A stretch of DNA of 64,000 nucleotides, from positions 434,001-498,000 of the forward strand of contig NZ_CP154855.1 of assembly GCF_047302425.1 (NCBI RefSeq), written 5' to 3'. Origin of the DNA: Oceanitalea sp047302425 (GTDB taxonomy: Bacteria > Actinomycetota > Actinomycetes > Actinomycetales > Actinomycetaceae). The notes under the pieces are model-generated. The model searched no databases, had not been told where the DNA came from, and saw only the letters and a list, made by a program, of their open reading frames with translations. Position numbers and translations under genes: made by a program. Below are positions 34,269-43,114 of the stretch, piece after piece (positions within the stretch are counted from its first letter, which is position 1; each line of letters starts with the position of its first letter).

Positions 34269-34753
34269 CAGTGGTCCTGTCCTTTCACTGCGTCCGGAAT
34301 CTTCTTGACGGTCTCTTGGGTGCGGGGCAGGCCCTCCGCCTGCTTGATCTCCTTGCGTCCGGTCACCGCGAGGACCGCGGCGACCACTGCCCAGATGACG
34401 GCGACGATGAGCGCGGACCAGCCGAGGGCCGGCTGGGCGTCGCCGTCGCCGATCATCGCCCCGAGCGCCCACCAGAGCGCGAGGGAGAGGAAGAGTAGGG
34501 TGAAGTAGCCGGCGAGGCCGGCGCCGCCGAACATGCCCGCGCCCTTGCCCGCCTTGCTGACGGTCTGGGAGATCTCCGCCTTGGCGAGCTCCATCTCCTG
34601 GCGGACCAGCGTGGAGAAGTCCTCGGTGATGTTGCCGATGAGGTCACCGAGGCTCGCGTCCTCGGGCGGCGGGCTCGTGCCCGCGGCCGGGGGCACGTAC
34701 GGGCTCGCGCCCGGAGCCCCCGCGGGGGGAGTGTGGCCGGGGGGTGTAGTCAT
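34268..34753 (-). CDS. Actinobacterial holin-X (PF07332-like) phage holin family protein
   Basis: A 161-residue protein with a Pro/Ala-rich N-terminus, a helix LIGNITEDFSTLVRQEMELA (about 38-57) that is the family's hallmark, two membrane segments (about 78-97 and 110-130), and a charged C-terminus. The family (DUF1469/holin-X) is chromosomal and unrelated to lysis in most cases. ATG at 34753 overlaps the stop of the upstream gene, and the stop overlaps the DUF3618 start, forming one translational unit. Confidence 0.88.
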   Translation of the reverse strand: MTTPPGHTPPAGAPGASPYVPPAAGTSPPPEDASLGDLIGNITEDFSTLVRQEMELAKAEISQTVSKAGKGAGMFGGAGLAGYFTLLFLSLALWWALGAMIGDGDAQPALGWSALIVAVIWAVVAAVLAVTGRKEIKQAEGLPRTQETVKKIPDAVKGQDH

Positions 34754-35610
34754 CGCAGCCCGCCCGGCTGGTCGGTGCTCGTGCCGCTGTCCGTCCCGTA
34801 GGTGTGCATGGGCGGCGGCGGGGTGCCGGTGCCGCTCAGCGGGCTCGTGCCCGTCGAGTAGCCCACGGGGGTCGTGGTCGTGCCGGTGGTCCCCAGCTGG
34901 CCCGAGCCGGTGGAGGTGCCCCCGGTGTACGAGGTGGACGAGCCGGAGGGGCCGTCGTCGTCTCCCATGTCCTTGAGGCTGCGTGCGATGCGGCCGGCCG
35001 CGAGGCCGAGACCGGCGGCGACGAGCATGAAGGTGCCGGGGTGGCGGCGGGCGTAGCGGCCCACCTCGTCGAGCACGTCGGCGGGGTCGCGGTCCTCGAG
35101 CCAGCGGCCGGCGTCGTCGGCCACCTGGGAGGCCCAGCGGGCCACGTTCGTGGCGATGCCGGGCTCCTCGGTGCTGTCGGCCATCTGGTTCATCTCGGTG
35201 GAGAAGGACCGCAGGCCGCTCGCGAGGCGCTCCTGCTGGGTGCCGGCCTGGGAGGACAGCTCGGAGGTGCCCTGCCGGTAGAGCTGCTGCGCCTGGCGCT
35301 TGGCCTCACCGACGGCCTGCTTGGCCTCCTGCTTGGCGGTGCCGGCGACGTTCGCCGCCTGCTCCTTGGCGCTGCCGGCCACCTTGGCGGCCTCCTCCTT
35401 GGCGGCCTCCTTGGCGCCGCCACCGTCGTCGTCCTGCGCGAGGTGGGCGGGGCCGGTGCCGACGGGCGCGGGTGCGCCGGGCGGCGGCGGGGTCACCGGT
35501 GCGGGCGGGGCCACCGGCGGAGGGGGTCCGACGGGCGGCCGTCCCGGGGCTCCGGTGTCCTGGCCAAGTGCCTGTGGGTCTCCCGCGGGGCGGGTGAAGT
35601 CCTCGGTCAT
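34750..35610 (-). CDS. Ala/Glu/Lys-rich stress-type membrane protein
   Basis: A 286-residue protein. Residues 1-60 are Pro-rich; about 65-115 form a repetitive AKEEAAKVAGSAKEQ helical stretch like late-embryogenesis or CsbD-type proteins; a helical domain follows; a membrane segment lies at about 205-220 (HPGTFMLVAAGLGLAAG); and the tail is Gly/Ser/Thr-rich. It is the first gene of the operon with holin-X and DUF3618, a common set in Actinomycetota. Function is unknown. Confidence 0.75.
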   Translation of the reverse strand: MTEDFTRPAGDPQALGQDTGAPGRPPVGPPPPVAPPAPVTPPPPGAPAPVGTGPAHLAQDDDGGGAKEAAKEEAAKVAGSAKEQAANVAGTAKQEAKQAVGEAKRQAQQLYRQGTSELSSQAGTQQERLASGLRSFSTEMNQMADSTEEPGIATNVARWASQVADDAGRWLEDRDPADVLDEVGRYARRHPGTFMLVAAGLGLAAGRIARSLKDMGDDDGPSGSSTSYTGGTSTGSGQLGTTGTTTTPVGYSTGTSPLSGTGTPPPPMHTYGTDSGTSTDQPGGLR

Positions 35611-35955
35611 GTGGTTCAGTCCCTTCGGTGCTGATCCGGCCTCGGGGTCGTCGAGGCACTTGTCCAGGGTGGTCCCGATCGCGTCAGCGCGCCTCCCGAA
35701 ACGTCACGCCGGGGCGAGGCGGCCGACGAATGACAGCGGCGAAACGACGCGGAAGCAGCGGAATCTCCCGGCTTCTGCACAATCGCGTCACAACCGCTTC
35801 GCTGTGAGTCGTTCCTCAGTGCCCGCGTCGGGTGGTCGCCCCGACCGGTTGGTACAGTGCCTGTGTCCCCGTCGCGTGTCTCACGTGCGGGACGTTCTGC
35901 GTGGGTACGGCCGGCGTGGACCCTTGACCGACGACGACAACGTACGGAGCCGCCG
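35611..35955. other. 345-bp divergent intergenic region upstream of mrpA
   Basis: This gap holds the promoters of the minus-strand stress operon and the plus-strand mrp operon. A possible -10 (TACAGT, 35853-35858) lies about 100 bp before mrpA, without a convincing -35. No small gene with support, hairpin terminator or long palindrome was seen. A long 5' leader for mrp is therefore possible. Confidence 0.4.
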
Positions 35956-38900
35956 GTGCTGCAGCTGTTGATCCTCCACCTCGTGGTGGCTGTGGTCGCT
36001 CCTGCGTGCATGCGCCTGTGGGGCCGGCGCTTCTTCCTCGTCCTCGCCCTCGTCCCCGCCTCGGCGGCCGCCTGGGCGGTCGCCCAGAGCTCGGCGGTCC
36101 TGCGCGGTGACCACCCGGCCGTCGACGTCTCGTGGGTGCCGGCACTGGACCTGCACCTCAGCTTCCGCCTCGACACGCTGTCCTGGCTCATGGTGCTGCT
36201 CGTCGGCGGGATCGGTGCGCTCGTCCTCGTCTACTGCGCCGCCTACTTCTCCGCCACGGCCCAGGGGCTGGGGCGGTTCGCGGGCGTCTTCGTCGCCTTC
36301 GCGGGCTCGATGCTCGGCCTGGTGACGACGGACAGCACCCTGCTCCTGTACGTCTTCTGGGAGCTCACGACCATCACCTCCTTCCTGCTGATCGGGCACT
36401 ACCACGACCGGCAGAGCTCCCGGCGGGCGGCCGTGCAGGCCCTCGTCCTCACGACCTTCGGCGGCCTGGCGATGCTCGCCGGCTTCATCGCCCTCGGCGA
36501 GGTCGACGGCGGCAGCTACTCGCTGAGCGAGCTCGTCGCCGCCCCGCCGAGCGGCACGCTCGTCGAGGTCGCGATCGCCCTCGTCCTCCTCGGTGCGGTG
36601 ACGAAGTCGGCGCTGCTGCCCTTCCACTTCTGGCTGCCGTCCGCGATGGCCGCGCCCACCCCGGTCAGCGCCTACCTCCACGCCGCGGCGATGGTCAAGG
36701 CCGGCGTCTACCTCGTCGCCCGCCTCGCCCCGGGCTTCGCCGACGTGCCCCTGTGGCGCTGGACGGTGCTCCTGCTCGGCGGCGGCACGCTGCTGCTCGG
36801 CGGCTACCGCTCCCTCCGCCAGCACGACCTCAAGCTGCTCCTCGCCTTCGGCACGGTGAGCCAGCTCGGCTTCATCGTCCTGCTCGTCGGCTTCGGGAAC
36901 CGCGCCGTCGCGCTCGCCGGCCTCGCGCTCCTCGCCTCGCACGCCCTGTTCAAGGCGAGCCTCTTCCTCGTCGTCGGGACGATCGACTGGTCGGTCGGCA
37001 CGCGCGACCTCCGCGAGCTCACCGGCCTGGCCCGCCGCATGCCGCTGACGGCGGCGTCCGCGGCCCTCGCGACGGCGTCGATGGTCGGCCTGCCCGTCAC
37101 CCTCGGCTACGTCGCGAAGGAGGCGGCGCTCGAGTCGCTGCTCCACACGGAGGGCGGCCTGGGCACCGCGGCGCTCGTCCTCGTCGTCCTCGGCTCGATC
37201 CTCACCTTCGCCTACGGCATGCGCTTCATGTGGGGCGCCTTCGCGAGCAAGCCCGGCGTCGAGCTCTCCGAGGCGCAGCGGACCTCGCGCCTCATCGTCA
37301 CCCCGGCGGCCGTGCTCGCCGTCGCCGGCGTCGTCGTCGGCTTCCTGCCCGGCAGCGTCGAGCGGGTGCTCGCCCCGTACGCCGACACCTACCCCGGCGA
37401 GCCGGGCCACCTCGTCCTGTGGGGCGGCTTCGGCCCGGCCCTGTACCTCACGCTGCTCGTCGTCGCCGTCGGCCTCGTCCTGTTCCTGTGGCGGGCGCCC
37501 GTCGAGCGCCTCCAGGGTGCGCTGTGGGAGTTCGACGGCGCCGCGGGCGTCTACCGCAGCATCATCCGCGGGACCGAGCGCTTCGCGGCCGACGTCACCG
37601 CCTACACCCAGCGCGGCTCGCTGCCCGCCTACCTGTCGATCATCCTCACCGTGACCATCGCCCTCGCCGGCGGCGCGGCCATCGCCTTCGGCACCTTCCC
37701 GGCGGACGTGCGGCTGTGGGACAGCGGGGTGCAGGCCGCCGTCGTCGCCGTCGTCGCGCTCGCGGCCTTCCTCGCCGCCCGTGCGCGCCGCCGGCTCAAG
37801 GCCGTGCTCCTCCTCGGTGTCTCCGGCTACGGGATCGCGCTGCTCTACGAGATCCACGGCGCCCCCGACCTCGCGCTCACCCAGGTGCTCGTCGAGACGA
37901 TCACGCTCGTCGTCTTCATCCTCGTCCTGCGCCGGCTGCCCGCCTACTTCTCCAACCGCCCGCTCGCCGCCTCCCGCTGGTGGCGGGCCGCGCTCGGCGT
38001 CCTCGTCGGCATCACCGCCGCGGGGCTCACGATGGTCGCAGCCGGCTCCCGCATCCACACCCCCGTCTCCGTCGACTTCGCCGAGGAGGCCTACGAGTAC
38101 GGGTACGGGCGCAACGTCGTCAACGTCACGCTCGTCGACATCCGCGCGTGGGACACCATGGGCGAGATCTCCGTGCTCCTCGCCGCCGCGACCGGCGTCG
38201 CTTCCCTCATCTTCCTCCGGGCGCGGGCGAGCAAGATCGACCGCGCGACCAAGCTCAGTGACCCGCAGCAGGCCAGGGTCTGGGAGACGCCGGTGCCCGA
38301 CCGCAACGTCAGCCTCTACCGCCGGCTCACCACGCGCGGCGAGGAGGCGGGCGGCCCCGCCGGCCGCGGGCGCCAGTGGCTCAGCGCGATCCCGACCCTC
38401 GCGCCACAGCGGCGCTCGGTGATCTTCGAGGTCGGCACGCGACTCGTCTTCCACACGATGGTGATCTTCTCCCTCTACCTGCTCTTCGCCGGGCACAACC
38501 AGCCCGGTGGTGGCTTCGCAGGCGGTCTCATCGCCGGTATCGCGCTCACCGTGCGCTACCTCGCGGGTGGCCGCTACGAGCTGGGCGAGGCGCTGCCGGT
38601 CCAGGCCGGCTGGATCCTCGGCACCGGACTGTTCCTCTCCGCCGGCGCCGGCGCCATCCCGCTGTTCCTCGGTGGTGACGTGCTGCAGTCGGCGCTCGTC
38701 GAGGCGGACCTCGGCCCGATGGGCGAGCTCAAGCTCGTCACGACGATCTTCTTCGACGTCGGCGTCTACCTCGTCGTCGTCGGACTCGTCCTCGACATCC
38801 TCCGCACCCTCGGGGCGGAGGTCGACCGCCAGGGCGAGCGCGAGGGTGACGTCGCGCCCGACGTGCCCTTCGACTCCCCGGAGGTCACCGCCGACGACGC

Positions 38901-38967
38901 CGCCCCCGAGGCCGCGCCCGCCGGCTGGGTGGCGAGCCCTCGCCCCACGGACGGAGGCCCCCGATGA
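35956..38967 (+). CDS. mrpA: Na+/H+ antiporter subunit MrpA fused to MrpB
   Basis: A 1003-residue membrane protein, the largest subunit of the Mrp cation/proton antiporter. The Proton_antipo_M core spans about 105-390 with the key residues of WELTTITSFLLIGHY, the Lys-bearing TKSALLPFHFWLPSAM, and HALFKASLFLVVG. A central MbhD/DUF4040 segment (EIHGAPDLALTQVLVETITL) follows, and the C-terminus from about 820 is an MrpB (MnhB) domain, AGHNQPGGGFAGGLIAGIAL. No separate mrpB exists, so the fusion is functional. The start is GTG at 35956. mrpC overlaps its end by ATGA. Confidence 0.95.
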   Translation: MLQLLILHLVVAVVAPACMRLWGRRFFLVLALVPASAAAWAVAQSSAVLRGDHPAVDVSWVPALDLHLSFRLDTLSWLMVLLVGGIGALVLVYCAAYFSATAQGLGRFAGVFVAFAGSMLGLVTTDSTLLLYVFWELTTITSFLLIGHYHDRQSSRRAAVQALVLTTFGGLAMLAGFIALGEVDGGSYSLSELVAAPPSGTLVEVAIALVLLGAVTKSALLPFHFWLPSAMAAPTPVSAYLHAAAMVKAGVYLVARLAPGFADVPLWRWTVLLLGGGTLLLGGYRSLRQHDLKLLLAFGTVSQLGFIVLLVGFGNRAVALAGLALLASHALFKASLFLVVGTIDWSVGTRDLRELTGLARRMPLTAASAALATASMVGLPVTLGYVAKEAALESLLHTEGGLGTAALVLVVLGSILTFAYGMRFMWGAFASKPGVELSEAQRTSRLIVTPAAVLAVAGVVVGFLPGSVERVLAPYADTYPGEPGHLVLWGGFGPALYLTLLVVAVGLVLFLWRAPVERLQGALWEFDGAAGVYRSIIRGTERFAADVTAYTQRGSLPAYLSIILTVTIALAGGAAIAFGTFPADVRLWDSGVQAAVVAVVALAAFLAARARRRLKAVLLLGVSGYGIALLYEIHGAPDLALTQVLVETITLVVFILVLRRLPAYFSNRPLAASRWWRAALGVLVGITAAGLTMVAAGSRIHTPVSVDFAEEAYEYGYGRNVVNVTLVDIRAWDTMGEISVLLAAATGVASLIFLRARASKIDRATKLSDPQQARVWETPVPDRNVSLYRRLTTRGEEAGGPAGRGRQWLSAIPTLAPQRRSVIFEVGTRLVFHTMVIFSLYLLFAGHNQPGGGFAGGLIAGIALTVRYLAGGRYELGEALPVQAGWILGTGLFLSAGAGAIPLFLGGDVLQSALVEADLGPMGELKLVTTIFFDVGVYLVVVGLVLDILRTLGAEVDRQGEREGDVAPDVPFDSPEVTADDAAPEAAPAGWVASPRPTDGGPR

Positions 38968-39485
38968 TCGACACGTCCCCCAGCCTCGCCCTCGTGCTCC
39001 TCGTCGGGGTACTCGTCGGCGCCGGCGTCTACCTCCTCCTCGAGCGCAGTCTCACGCGCATCATCATCGGCATCTCGATGATCTCCAACGGCGTCAACGT
39101 CATGTTCCTCGTGGCCAGCGGCCGCGCCGGCGGGCCCCCGCTCGTGGGGACGACCGCCCCGGAGAACATGAGCGACCCGCTCCCGCAGGCCATGGTCCTC
39201 ACGGCCATCGTCATCACCCTCGGGCTCACTGCCTTCCTCCTGTCGGTCGCCTACCGCGCCTGGCAGCTCAACGGCCACGACGAGGTGCAGGACGACCTCG
39301 AGGACCGCCGGATCGTCCGCCTCGCGGAGAGCAACGTCGTGCCCGCCCGCAGCACGGACGACGCCGGCACCACGCTGGCCGAGGACGCCGCCCTGTCCCG
39401 GGACGAGACGCTCGTCCTGCCCCGCCGAGAGGGTGGCAACCGCCGCCGTCCGGGCATCGGCCTGGACGACGAGGAGCTGCGATGA
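38964..39485 (+). CDS. mrpC: Na+/H+ antiporter subunit MrpC
   Basis: A 173-residue subunit of the NuoK-like MnhC family with three membrane helices in the first about 95 residues (LALVLLVGVLVGAGVYLLLE, IIIGISMISNGVNVMFLVAS, ALGLTAFLLSVAYRAW-type). The segment DPLPQAMVLTAIVI is the family signature. The last about 65 residues are charged and hydrophilic, longer than in the usual about 115-residue subunit. Stop and start codons overlap with both neighbours. Confidence 0.93.
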   Translation: MIDTSPSLALVLLVGVLVGAGVYLLLERSLTRIIIGISMISNGVNVMFLVASGRAGGPPLVGTTAPENMSDPLPQAMVLTAIVITLGLTAFLLSVAYRAWQLNGHDEVQDDLEDRRIVRLAESNVVPARSTDDAGTTLAEDAALSRDETLVLPRREGGNRRRPGIGLDDEELR

Positions 39486-41074
39486 GCTTCCTCCTGCCGC
39501 TGCCCGTCCTCATCCCCCTCGTCGCAGCGGGGCTGGCGCTCGCGCTCGCCCGCTTCCCGCACGTCCAGCGCATCGTCACGCTCGCCGCGCTCACCACCGT
39601 CCTCGGCGTCGCGATCGCGCTGCTCGTCCTCGTCAACGACGGGCCGATGGCCGTGGACATCGGTGGGTGGGCGGCGCCCGTGGGCATCGCGCTCGTCGCC
39701 GACCGACTCTCCGCGCTCCTCCTCGTCGTCTCGGTCGCCGTCACGCTCGGGGTGCTCCTGTACTCCCTGGCCCAGGGCAACGCCGACGGCGACGAGGGCG
39801 CCCCGGTGGCGATCTACCACCCGACCTACCTCATCCTCTCGGCGGGCGTCTCCAACGCCTTCCTCACCGGCGACCTGTTCAACCTCTACGTCGGCTTCGA
39901 GATCCTCCTCGTCTCGAGCTTCGTCCTCATCACGCTCGGCGGGTCCCGCGAGCGGGTGCGGGCGGGCACCGTCTACATCGTCGTCTCGATCCTCTCCTCG
40001 ATCCTCTTCCTCGCCGCGATCGCCCTCGTCTACGCCGCGACGGGCACGGTCAACCTCGCCCAGCTGTCCCAGCGGATCGGGGAGATCGACCCGGGCACCC
40101 AGCTGGTCCTCCAGCTCATGCTGCTGGTGGCCTTCGGGATCAAGGCGGCCATCTTCCCGCTGCACGCGTGGCTGCCCGACTCCTACCCGACGGCGCCCGC
40201 GCCCGTGACGGCGGTGTTCGCCGGCCTGCTGACGAAGGTCGGCGTCTACGCGATCATCCGCACCCAGACGCTGCTCTTCCCCGACGGGCGGGCCGACGAC
40301 GTCCTCATGGTCCTCGCGCTCCTCACGATGGTCATCGGGATCCTCGGCGCCGTCGCCCAGCAGGACATCAAACGACTCCTGTCCTTCACCCTCGTCAGCC
40401 ACATCGGCTACATGGTGTGGGGCGTGGCGACGTCGACGGAGGCGGGGCTGTCCGCCGCGATCTTCTACGTCGTCCACCACATCACCGTCCAGACGGCGCT
40501 CTTCCTCGTCGCGGGACTCATCGAGCGCCGGGGTGGCACGACGTCCCTCGCCAAGCTCGGGTCTCTCGCGCGCGTGGCCCCGCTCCTCGCGATCCTCTAC
40601 TTCGTCCCGGCGATGAACCTCGCGGGCATCCCGCCGATGTCCGGGTTCCTCGGCAAGGTCGGGCTCATCGAGGCCGGTGCGCAGCGGGGCGGGGCGCTGG
40701 ACTGGACGCTCATCGCCGCCGCACTCGTCACGAGCCTCCTCACCCTCTACGCGGTGAGCAAGGCGTGGAACCAGGCCTTCTGGCAGGAGGCGCCCGAGCC
40801 GCTGCCCGACACCACGACCCCGCGCTCGATGGTCGGACCCACCGCCGCGCTCGTCGCGATGTCCCTCGCCTTCACCGTCGTCGCCGGGCCGCTGTTCGAC
40901 TACACCGACCGCGCGGCCCGCGACCTGCGGGCGCAGACTCCGTACATCACGACGGTGCTGCCCGACGGCATGCGCGGCTCCGGCCAGTCCTCGGACCTCA
41001 CCGAGGAGGCCGAGCGCAACGGCGAGTCGGGTCAGATCAGCGAGGAGCAGGAGACCCGGGAGGAGGTTCCGTGA
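39482..41074 (+). CDS. mrpD: Na+/H+ antiporter subunit MrpD
   Basis: A 530-residue NuoM/N-like proton-translocating subunit with about 14 membrane segments. The antiporter core includes FEILLVSSFVLITLG (about 138-152), the Lys in FGIKAAIFPLHAWLPDSYPTAP, and DIKRLLSFTLVSHIGYMVWG. The C-terminal about 35 residues are an acidic hydrophilic tail not seen in shorter homologues. Overlaps of ATGA and GTGA couple it to mrpC and mrpE. Confidence 0.95.
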   Translation: MSFLLPLPVLIPLVAAGLALALARFPHVQRIVTLAALTTVLGVAIALLVLVNDGPMAVDIGGWAAPVGIALVADRLSALLLVVSVAVTLGVLLYSLAQGNADGDEGAPVAIYHPTYLILSAGVSNAFLTGDLFNLYVGFEILLVSSFVLITLGGSRERVRAGTVYIVVSILSSILFLAAIALVYAATGTVNLAQLSQRIGEIDPGTQLVLQLMLLVAFGIKAAIFPLHAWLPDSYPTAPAPVTAVFAGLLTKVGVYAIIRTQTLLFPDGRADDVLMVLALLTMVIGILGAVAQQDIKRLLSFTLVSHIGYMVWGVATSTEAGLSAAIFYVVHHITVQTALFLVAGLIERRGGTTSLAKLGSLARVAPLLAILYFVPAMNLAGIPPMSGFLGKVGLIEAGAQRGGALDWTLIAAALVTSLLTLYAVSKAWNQAFWQEAPEPLPDTTTPRSMVGPTAALVAMSLAFTVVAGPLFDYTDRAARDLRAQTPYITTVLPDGMRGSGQSSDLTEEAERNGESGQISEEQETREEVP

Positions 41075-41733
41075 GCCCGCAGCTTGCCGACCACCAGCCG
41101 ACCGAGCACCGGCCGCGCCACCGCTTCCGGCCCCGCGCGAACTGGGGTGTGCTCCTGTGGCTCACCGTCGTGTGGGTCGCCCTGTGGGGCGACCTCAGCC
41201 TCGCGAACGTCGTCATCGGCGCCTTCCTGGCCGTCCTCGTCACCGCGGTGCTGCCCCTGCCGACGACGCCCTTCGACGGCCGCTTCCGTCCCTGGGGTGT
41301 CGTCCTGCTCCTCGCCTACTTCCTCTGGGACGTCGTCAAGGCCTCGGTCGAGGTCGCGGCGCTGGCGGTGCGCCGCGAGCCGCCGCGGGGAGCGGTCATC
41401 CGGGTGCGGCTGCGCAGCCACAACGACGTCTACCTCACGATGGTCGCCGGGATGACGTCCCTCGTCCCGGGCTCCGTCGTCATCGAGGCGCACCGCATCA
41501 CCGGCACGCTCTACCACCACATCCTCGACGTCGAGATGCACGGCGGGCTCGAGCGGGCCCACCAGGCCGTCCTCGACCAGGAGGAGCGCATCCTGCGTGC
41601 CTTCGGCAGCCGCGAGGAGCTCATCGAGGCCGGGCTGGCGCCGGGCAGCTCCGCGCGCGCCGGCAAGCTCCGCAGCCGCTCGGGGGACCGGGTCGATGCG
41701 GACATGGACGCGCGGCGGGAGGAGGAGTCGTGA
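41071..41733 (+). CDS. mrpE: Na+/H+ antiporter subunit MrpE
   Basis: A 220-residue MnhE subunit with two or three N-terminal membrane helices (WGVLLWLTVVWVALWGDLSL, WGVVLLLAYFLWDVVKASV) and a cytosolic domain containing the family motif LTMVAGMTSLVPGSVVIEA and HILDVE. The N-terminal 25 and C-terminal 45 residues are hydrophilic extensions. The start is GTG at 41071, overlapping mrpD. Confidence 0.93.
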   Translation: MSPQLADHQPTEHRPRHRFRPRANWGVLLWLTVVWVALWGDLSLANVVIGAFLAVLVTAVLPLPTTPFDGRFRPWGVVLLLAYFLWDVVKASVEVAALAVRREPPRGAVIRVRLRSHNDVYLTMVAGMTSLVPGSVVIEAHRITGTLYHHILDVEMHGGLERAHQAVLDQEERILRAFGSREELIEAGLAPGSSARAGKLRSRSGDRVDADMDARREEES

Positions 41734-42152
41734 CCGTCGTCTACATCATCTGCTTCGTCATCCTCCTGGCCGCAGCGGTCATGGCGCTGTCCCGGGTGGA
41801 GCGCGGGCCGAGCATGTTCGACCGCATCCTCGGGGTGGACGTCACCACTGCCGTGCTCATCGGTACGGTCGCCCTCATTGCCGCGGCCACCAAGCGCGGC
41901 GACCTCGTGCCCGTCCTCATCGTCCTCGCGCTCGTCGGCTTCATCGGCTCGGTCTCCATCGCCCGCTTCGCCGCGGCGGAGTCGGCCGAGGAGGGCCGCA
42001 TCCTCACCAAGGACGAGCTCGAGGACATCCTGGCGCGGCGCGAGGCGGAGGGGGAGGACTCCCCGACCGACGACGAGGACGAGGACAGCGGGGCGGTCAT
42101 CGTCTCCGTCGAGTCCGACGACGACGAGGAACACCGCAGGAGGGACCGATGA
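41730..42152 (+). CDS. mrpF: Na+/H+ antiporter subunit MrpF
   Basis: A 140-residue MnhF subunit with three membrane helices in the first about 85 residues and the signature MALSRVERGPSMFDRILGVD. The final about 50 residues are strongly acidic (EDSPTDDEDEDSGAV, ESDDDEEHRR), whereas typical MrpF ends near residue 90. The start is GTG at 41730, coupled to mrpE. Confidence 0.92.
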   Translation: MTVVYIICFVILLAAAVMALSRVERGPSMFDRILGVDVTTAVLIGTVALIAAATKRGDLVPVLIVLALVGFIGSVSIARFAAAESAEEGRILTKDELEDILARREAEGEDSPTDDEDEDSGAVIVSVESDDDEEHRRRDR

Positions 42153-42598
42153 GCCCCGACACCGTCCTCGACGTCGTCGCCGGTGCCCTGCTCATCGGCG
42201 GGGCGCTGCTCGCGCTCGTCGCGGGCCTCGGCATCCTCCGCTTCCCCGACCTGCTCTCCCGCATGCACGCGGCGACCAAGCCGCAGGTGCTCGGGCTCAT
42301 GCTGCTCATGACCGGGCTGGGCATCGAGCTGCGCAGCGTGACGGCGGGGATCACCCTGCTGCTCGTCGTCGCCTTCCAGCTCGTCACGGGCCCGATCTCG
42401 GCGCACATGCTCAGCCGGGCCGGCTACCGCACCGGGAAGATCGAGCACTCGCTGCTCGTCGTCGACGAGCTCACCGAGGACCTCGAGCGTGCGGAGAAGC
42501 TCGACGAGCTCGACCGCCTCGAGCTGGAGCGCGAGCAGGCCGCCGCCGGCACGGACGAGGGCCGCGACGAGCGCGGCACCTCGCCCGCGGGGGGCTGA
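42149..42598 (+). CDS. mrpG: Na+/H+ antiporter subunit MrpG
   Basis: A 149-residue MnhG subunit with three membrane helices and the family motif GILRFPDLLSRMHAATKPQ (about 29-47). The C-terminal about 45 residues are charged (DELTEDLERAEKLDELDRLE) and predicted helical. It is the last gene of the mrp operon; the stop codon abuts that of the convergent DUF4235 gene. Confidence 0.94.
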   Translation: MSPDTVLDVVAGALLIGGALLALVAGLGILRFPDLLSRMHAATKPQVLGLMLLMTGLGIELRSVTAGITLLLVVAFQLVTGPISAHMLSRAGYRTGKIEHSLLVVDELTEDLERAEKLDELDRLELEREQAAAGTDEGRDERGTSPAGG

Positions 42599-42877
42599 CT
42601 ACGGCCCGGTGACCGGGTTGGGCGACTTCTTCTCCACCGGCCCGCCGTACCACTTCGCCGCGCCGGCCTGCGCCAGCTGCCGGCTGAGCCCGATGACGGC
42701 GCCGCTGACGGCGGCGAAGACGACGACCTCGGTGAGGCTGACCGCGGGGTCGTCGTTGTCGTCACCGGGGGGCTCGTGGCCGGTGACGGCCTTCCACCCG
42801 ATGTCGAGGATCTTGTTGGCGAGAACGCCGGCGAGGATTGCCGACCCGGTGCTGACGATCTTCCACCCGATGTCCAT
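42599..42877 (-). CDS. DUF4235 small membrane protein
   Basis: A 92-residue protein with two membrane segments (about 3-22 and 48-66) and the family hallmark WKAVTGHEPPGD between them, then the helix LTEVVVFAAVSGAVIGLSRQ. DUF4235 is an actinobacterial family of unknown role. The ATG at 42877 gives MDIGWKIVSTG, the typical start. Confidence 0.9.
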   Translation of the reverse strand: MDIGWKIVSTGSAILAGVLANKILDIGWKAVTGHEPPGDDNDDPAVSLTEVVVFAAVSGAVIGLSRQLAQAGAAKWYGGPVEKKSPNPVTGP

Positions 42878-42962
42878 GTCACTCCGTCCTTGAGGGCTGG
42901 GGACAAACCTAACGGGGGGCGTGGCGGCACGCACACCTGGTCCCGCGGTAGCATCGGTGGCG

Positions 42963-43055
42963 AACGACAGGGGAGCACCGGACGGTGCTGAGAGTGCGGC
43001 GAGGCCGCAGACCCTCGAACCTGCTCCGGTTAGCACCGGCGAAGGAAGTCGGGAT
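42963..43055 (+). ncRNA. TPP (thiamine pyrophosphate) riboswitch
   Basis: The THI-box aptamer is recognisable: CTGAGA (42988-42993), then GACCCTCGAACCTG, CCGGTTAGCACCGG and GAAGGAAGTCGGG. Helix P1 can form between CGAC (42965-42968) and GTCG (43048-43051). It precedes thiB by about 60 bp and should repress the thiBPQ transporter when TPP is abundant. Confidence 0.95.
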
Positions 43056-43090
43056 TCTCTCCCCGGGACGGGACCACCCGTACCCGGACC

Positions 43091-43110
43091 CCTCCTTGCA
43101 CCTGAGGAGG
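43091..43110 (+). promoter_or_regulatory. Shine-Dalgarno-sequestering hairpin after the TPP aptamer
   Basis: CCTCCT (43091-43096) is complementary to the ribosome site AGGAGG (43105-43110), with an 8-nt loop, only 4 bp before the thiB ATG. This could act as the translational off-state of the riboswitch. A second possible pairing, GGGGAG (42970-42975) with CTCCCC (43059-43064), could be the competing structure. Confidence 0.6.
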
Positions 43111-43114
43111 AGCC

